Both the position numbers and the translations under genes were made by a program. A stretch of 64,000 nt of DNA. Origin: Methanosarcinales archaeon Met12 (lineage in GTDB: Archaea; Halobacteriota; UBA148; JAJOKI01). The notes beneath the pieces were generated by a model, which was not told the DNA's origin, did no database searches, and worked only from the letters and a program-made list of their open reading frames with translations. Positions within the stretch are counted from its first letter, which is position 1, and every line of letters starts with the position of its first letter. Where the stretch lies: positions 664,312 through 728,311 of the forward strand of contig CP017966.2 of the NCBI GenBank assembly GCA_002813105.2, read 5' to 3'. Shown piece by piece: positions 60,351-64,000 of the stretch.

Positions 60351-61175
60351 CTATATCCTCAAGTTATGACCACCAACGTGACATGTCAGGCAGTCCGTGA
60401 ACACAGTGCCATGAGGTAGACCATGACATGCGGCATCATTACAGGATAATGTGTGGTTCGGAGATGGTGGGTGTTCTGGGTGGCATGATACGCACGCAAC
60501 TCTCGCGTGCCCCGCACCACGTGTCGCTATGATATCGGCCGGTTCAACATGACAAGATGCACACCACTTATCGGGTATGGGTAACACATATACGACGGGT
60601 ATTTCATCGTGCCCGTGTGGATGACATCTCAGACACTCTATATTTGTCAATCCGGGATAGTGTCCTGAAATAACAGAATGGCAGACCATACAGGCAAGCG
60701 TCGCTTCGGCTTCATGCTCCGGATGACAGGCCGAGCACGCTACATAGTCGTGTTTAGATGGGTGTTGATATACCACTGCTGCGACATCGTAATGACATGC
60801 CGCACATGCCTCATCTGTCATCGCCTCCATGTTAAGTCGCAGTATGGCATGGGGATCGTAATGGCATAACGTGCAGTTCAAAAGCAGTGGGTCAACTCCA
60901 TGGAAAACGTCATGACATGCGGCATCATCACAGGATATTGTGTGGTCTAAGGCCGGAGGATGTGCTGGATGACAGGCTGTACACCTCATTCTGCCATGAA
61001 AGCCCCCCTCAGCTTGGAGGGCATCATACTCTGCCCTATGGCAGAAACCACATTGTGCATCTGTGAATCCTACTACTGGCTCTGCTACTGGTGGCTCAAA
61101 TTCTATGCATCCACTAATGCTTGCAAGAATAACAATAATCGCCATCATTGAAATGGGTATGACTTTTGAAACCAT
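60351..61175 (-). CDS. Lipoprotein multiheme cytochrome (10 CxxCH plus 2 Cx4CH)
   Basis: 274 aa. Lipobox-like ASISGC with Cys23 follows a hydrophobic signal. Ten CxxCH motifs plus two Cx4CH motifs (CDDAACH, CNDAACH) give up to 12 hemes. The two Cx4CH sites lie in similar HPPxxDHTxSC contexts about 160 residues apart, suggesting internal duplication. Probably a surface-anchored conductor linked to the cytochrome b. Depends on the ccm genes 3 kb away. Confidence 0.9.
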   Translation of the reverse strand: MVSKVIPISMMAIIVILASISGCIEFEPPVAEPVVGFTDAQCGFCHRAEYDALQAEGGFHGRMRCTACHPAHPPALDHTISCDDAACHDVFHGVDPLLLNCTLCHYDPHAILRLNMEAMTDEACAACHYDVAAVVYQHPSKHDYVACSACHPEHEAEATLACMVCHSVISGHYPGLTNIECLRCHPHGHDEIPVVYVLPIPDKWCASCHVEPADIIATRGAGHARVACVSCHPEHPPSPNHTLSCNDAACHGLPHGTVFTDCLTCHVGGHNLRI

Positions 61176-61423
61176 TTAAACCACTTATATTTCCTTAGTT
61201 CTGGCTATCTGGCTATACGTCTTAATTAATTACATAATCTCACATATATAAGTCTTTTTCGGTATGATATTAGGCTCTTCGGTAATTAACGAGGGATGAG
61301 GTGATTAAAATAATTTTTGCTCTGTAACCTTTTAATAGGGGGGGGTCAACAAACTCTTGTCCATGTTCAAACAGAAAGATTTATTTAGTTGATTTGTTTA
61401 GCATATATACAGGTATATATGCC
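61176..61423. promoter_or_regulatory. Divergent region between multiheme operon and hydrogenase operon
   Basis: 248 bp with no credible gene. AT-rich near both ends (TTAATTAATTACATAATC at 61221-61238; ATATATACAGGTATATAT at 61403-61420). The second, just before the hydrogenase ATG, is an imperfect palindrome and may be TATA/operator, implying a very short leader. GGGGGGG occurs at 61338-61344. Confidence 0.5.
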
Positions 61424-62374
61424 ATGGCGCTGGAAGAAATAAATCTAATATGGCTTGAAGGTCTGGACTGTGCTGGTTGTACCATTTCTATCAAACAGGC
61501 AAGCAATCCAACGCTAATCGATATCGTAACGGGAGCTATTCCGGGGCTTGGAGGGCTGAAGCTCGTTTTCAATCCAACCCTCATGTTCGAGTGGGGAGAA
61601 GATGCATCAAAGGTTCTCGTTGACGCAATGGAAGGAAAGTATGACCCATTTGTATTGATTCTTGAAGGAGCGATTCCCGACGAGGCGAGGGCAAAACCCG
61701 GCGTTTACTGCGCTATTGGTGAGTACAATCATAAACTTCTCCTGCTTGACGAAGTCGTAGACGGCTTGTCGAAGAAATGTGCTGCAGCCGTAGCCATTGG
61801 GACATGTGCATCTTATGGCGGCATACCCAGTGGTAAGCCCAATCCAACAGGTGCGAGGGGACTCCTGGACTACTTGGGAAAAAAGTGGAAGGGAGGGCTG
61901 GGCCTTCCTGTCATCTGTGTACCTGGCTGCCCACCCAGACCTGATAACATCGTACAGGTCCTAGGTCACGCTGTCTTGGCTGCGAGAGGATTAGCACCAC
62001 TTCCAGAGCTTGATGAACATCATCGACCCACTTATTTATATGGTGACACTGCTCATGAAAACTGTTCAATATGCGGCTTCTTCTCAGGGGGTGTTGCTGG
62101 CCATGGCTTTGGAGAGAGAGGCTGCCTCGGTCTCGTCGGTTGTAAAGGTCTCATCACTCATTGTAACGCCTCAGCGACGTGGATGGACGGATATGGAGGT
62201 TGCACAGAAACGGGCTCTCCATGCATTGGATGTGCCGACCCTAACTTCCCCGACCCGCCAACGTCGCCATTCTTCGGTGACGCTCCTCCGATAGCATACC
62301 TCAAGGACTTCTCACGCGGTTTGAGGACTCAAGTGAAGCTTGCCATCGCGGCTGCTAAAAGGAGGAAGATATGA
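61424..62374 (+). CDS. [NiFe] hydrogenase small subunit without Tat signal
   Basis: 316 aa from the ATG at 61424. Proximal cluster CxxC at C16/C19 (LEGLDCAGCTIS), GTCASYGGIPSG, VPGCPPRPDN, then medial and distal cluster Cys (HENCSICGFFSGG, GCLGLVGCKG, GSPCIGCADPNFPD). This matches group 1 uptake-type small subunits, but no RRxFxK signal peptide precedes the mature region. Either the enzyme is cytoplasmic or the export signal is elsewhere. Overlaps the large subunit by 4 bp. Confidence 0.9.
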   Translation: MALEEINLIWLEGLDCAGCTISIKQASNPTLIDIVTGAIPGLGGLKLVFNPTLMFEWGEDASKVLVDAMEGKYDPFVLILEGAIPDEARAKPGVYCAIGEYNHKLLLLDEVVDGLSKKCAAAVAIGTCASYGGIPSGKPNPTGARGLLDYLGKKWKGGLGLPVICVPGCPPRPDNIVQVLGHAVLAARGLAPLPELDEHHRPTYLYGDTAHENCSICGFFSGGVAGHGFGERGCLGLVGCKGLITHCNASATWMDGYGGCTETGSPCIGCADPNFPDPPTSPFFGDAPPIAYLKDFSRGLRTQVKLAIAAAKRRKI

Positions 62375-64000
62375 TGAAGGAAGGAAAGGCTATACAGGAA
62401 ATAACAATTGAACCCGTAACGAGAATTGAGGGACATCTCGGCGTTCACGTGAAGGTGGACACTAACACAAGAAAAATTACCGATGCATATGCATACAGCC
62501 CGATGTTCAGGGGTTTTGAAATCATTCTCGTTGGAAGGGAACCATCTGAAGCAGTCATGATCACGCAGCGGGTTTGTGGTGTTTGCCCTGTTCCTCATGC
62601 TCTCGCTTCAGTCATAGCTGTTGACCAGGTATATGGGGCATCTCCACCACCCATGGGCATTGTTCTCAGAAATTTGGTCCATGGTGCAGAGCAGTTATAC
62701 GATGCAGAGGTGGGCGTTATCAACCTCGAAGGGCCTGATTACAGCGAGGTTGCTATAAAGAAGTTTAACCCTGATTGGTGGAAAGAAGCGCAAAAGACAA
62801 AGGCATCGGGATCCGATGTTCATGGCTTTGGGACAATCGCCGAGATCATGACCGCACTTAATCCACTAGCGGGTGAGCTTTACCTGAGGTCTCTTCTCGT
62901 CCAAAAGGCAGGGCACAACATGGCCGCAATCTTCGGTGCAAAGCACCCGCATGTCCAAACCTTCGTTCCTGGAGGGGTTGCTAAGGCAAATCTTTCGCCA
63001 TCAGACATTGAATCCTATCTCACGCTTCTCATGAGGCATGTGGCCTTCACAAAGGAACTGGTTACAGCTACTGACGATTTACTCGATTTCGTTCTCGAGC
63101 AAGGGTATGAGGACGTAGGTGCGAGAGAGGCAAACCTCGGCTCTGCAGGCGCCTATGACGATCCAGAGGCGTATTCTGCCGAGTATGGCGAGATGACTGA
63201 CTGGGGTCGCAAGAGGATGTTATCCCCAGGAGTTATCCTCGACGGCAAACTCGTCACCACAGACCTTGTTGAGTTCAATGTCGGAGTGCGTGAGCATATC
63301 GGGAGTAGTTGGTATTCGAGTGAGTGGAAGCAAGAAATCGAAACCGACCCGTTAGGCAACAAAATAGCCCTTGAACACCCATGGAACAAGCGCACGATTC
63401 CAAAGCCCGGCGAATTAGGAAAATTTGATTCTGCATACTCCTGGTGCACCTCGCCGAGATGGCGGCACTGGAAGGGGGATGGCGAGGACCACAACATCGA
63501 ACTTGGACCACTAGCGAGGATGTGGGTGACCACAAAGGCAAAACTCGTTCCTGAATCCACGGGCAAGAGCCTCAAGTTTGAACTACCCGCAGCCGTCATC
63601 CCAGGTTTCAAGTACGCAGAAAAGATGGAATTTGAGTGGAAGATTCCAGAGAAGCCAAACACTGTGGAGAGGATTAGAGCCAGAGCATATTATCACGCAT
63701 ACTCTGCGTCTTGCGTGCTGAAGATGGTAATGAAATCTTTAGAACTCCTGAAGGCTGGCAAGGTGGCGGTATGGACGCCATACAAAAAGCCCAGAGAAGG
63801 CATAGGTTTTGGTGCGACTGAAGCTATGCGTGGTGCCTGTCTGCACTGGTGCGTGATGAAGAAAGGGGTCATTCACAACTATCAATTTCACGCACCAACA
63901 ACATGGAACGCATCACCCAGAGACCCTGAAGGCAATCCTGGGCCCTATGAAGAAGCCCTCCTCCAGACGCCGATCACCGAAGCTGGCAAGCCTGAAGAAT
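62371..64000 (+). CDS. [NiFe] hydrogenase large subunit (3' end beyond window)
   Basis: 543 codons visible, no stop before 64000. L0 motif EPVTRIEGHL (14-23), L1 Ni-binding RVCGVCPVPHA with C69 and C72, GAKHPHVQTFVPGG, GATEAMRGACLHW and TWNASPRD are all present. The distal CxxC/His that completes the Ni site and the maturation-cleaved tail lie outside. Likely H2 uptake or evolution coupled to the adjacent cytochromes. Confidence 0.93.
   Translation, partial: MMKEGKAIQEITIEPVTRIEGHLGVHVKVDTNTRKITDAYAYSPMFRGFEIILVGREPSEAVMITQRVCGVCPVPHALASVIAVDQVYGASPPPMGIVLRNLVHGAEQLYDAEVGVINLEGPDYSEVAIKKFNPDWWKEAQKTKASGSDVHGFGTIAEIMTALNPLAGELYLRSLLVQKAGHNMAAIFGAKHPHVQTFVPGGVAKANLSPSDIESYLTLLMRHVAFTKELVTATDDLLDFVLEQGYEDVGAREANLGSAGAYDDPEAYSAEYGEMTDWGRKRMLSPGVILDGKLVTTDLVEFNVGVREHIGSSWYSSEWKQEIETDPLGNKIALEHPWNKRTIPKPGELGKFDSAYSWCTSPRWRHWKGDGEDHNIELGPLARMWVTTKAKLVPESTGKSLKFELPAAVIPGFKYAEKMEFEWKIPEKPNTVERIRARAYYHAYSASCVLKMVMKSLELLKAGKVAVWTPYKKPREGIGFGATEAMRGACLHWCVMKKGVIHNYQFHAPTTWNASPRDPEGNPGPYEEALLQTPITEAGKPEE

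Noticed and set aside
63153..63662. Minus-strand ORFs opposite the hydrogenase large subunit
   Set aside because: They are shadows of the open plus-strand hydrogenase frame, which carries all family motifs through this stretch.

Overview
The window comes from a euryarchaeon. Archaeal hallmarks include Spt5, a short SecE, the L11-L1-L10-L12 ribosomal cluster, PurO-type IMP cyclohydrolase, archaeal phosphopantetheine adenylyltransferase, archaeal-type AlaRS, a BHB-spliced tRNA intron and the ArvA/B/C vesiculation genes. A methanogenesis-marker-12 gene points to an Mcr-bearing lineage. Combined with cytochrome c maturation genes, multiheme cytochromes, two TatC proteins, a complete molybdopterin pathway and a [NiFe] hydrogenase, this fits an anaerobic methane- or alkane-oxidising archaeon (ANME-1/Methanophagales, Alkanophagales or Syntrophoarchaeum-like) better than a classical methanogen. 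The lineage is an inference.

Layout. 0-5.7 kb: arvCBA on the minus strand, then five co-directional genes holding 18 CBS domains. 5.7-15.1 kb: a defence/stress island with HTH-MNT plus a frameshifted HEPN gene, VapBC, and a type I restriction-modification operon (hsdR, AlbA_2/ATPase regulator, hsdS, hsdM). 15.2-20.5 kb: radC, an ATPase, an aminotransferase with an Lrp regulator, pgk. 20.5-26 kb: an intron-containing tRNA-Thr, a hairpin cluster, a DUF5806 gene, ftsZ, secE-spt5-rpl11-rpl1-rpl10-rpl12. 26-42 kb: housekeeping genes (alaS, thrC, pyrF, purO, mmp12, coaD, hisF, fdhD, mobA) mixed with toxin-antitoxin (TA) modules, a structured intergenic element, a tRNA-Leu with a D-loop insertion, and tRNA-Pro. 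42-50.2 kb: a second accessory island with DUF488-DUF488-(N-extended RecQ), VapBC, HicBA, a frameshifted nuclease-like gene and a HEPN-like gene. 50.2-64 kb: two divergent operons, each headed by a tatC. One continues into moaA-moaE-moaC-moaB-moeA-mobB-modE, the other into ccmA-ccmB-ccmC. These are followed by a cytochrome b / 4-heme / 12-heme cytochrome operon facing a [NiFe] hydrogenase operon cut by the window edge.

How it works together. The last 14 kb reads as an extracytoplasmic redox module: Tat export, heme attachment, molybdenum cofactor synthesis, multiheme electron carriers, a quinone- or phenazine-linked cytochrome b and a hydrogenase. The most unusual observations are: (1) two different tRNA genes carry homologous, covarying hairpin introns at different positions, and the 3' end of the tRNA-Leu gene has been overwritten by the 3' end and flank of the tRNA-Thr gene; (2) TA modules appear as cassettes bounded by direct repeats or by a short TTTGGTGTG-type motif; (3) the DUF488/DUF488/RecQ operon; (4) the 18-domain CBS gene array.
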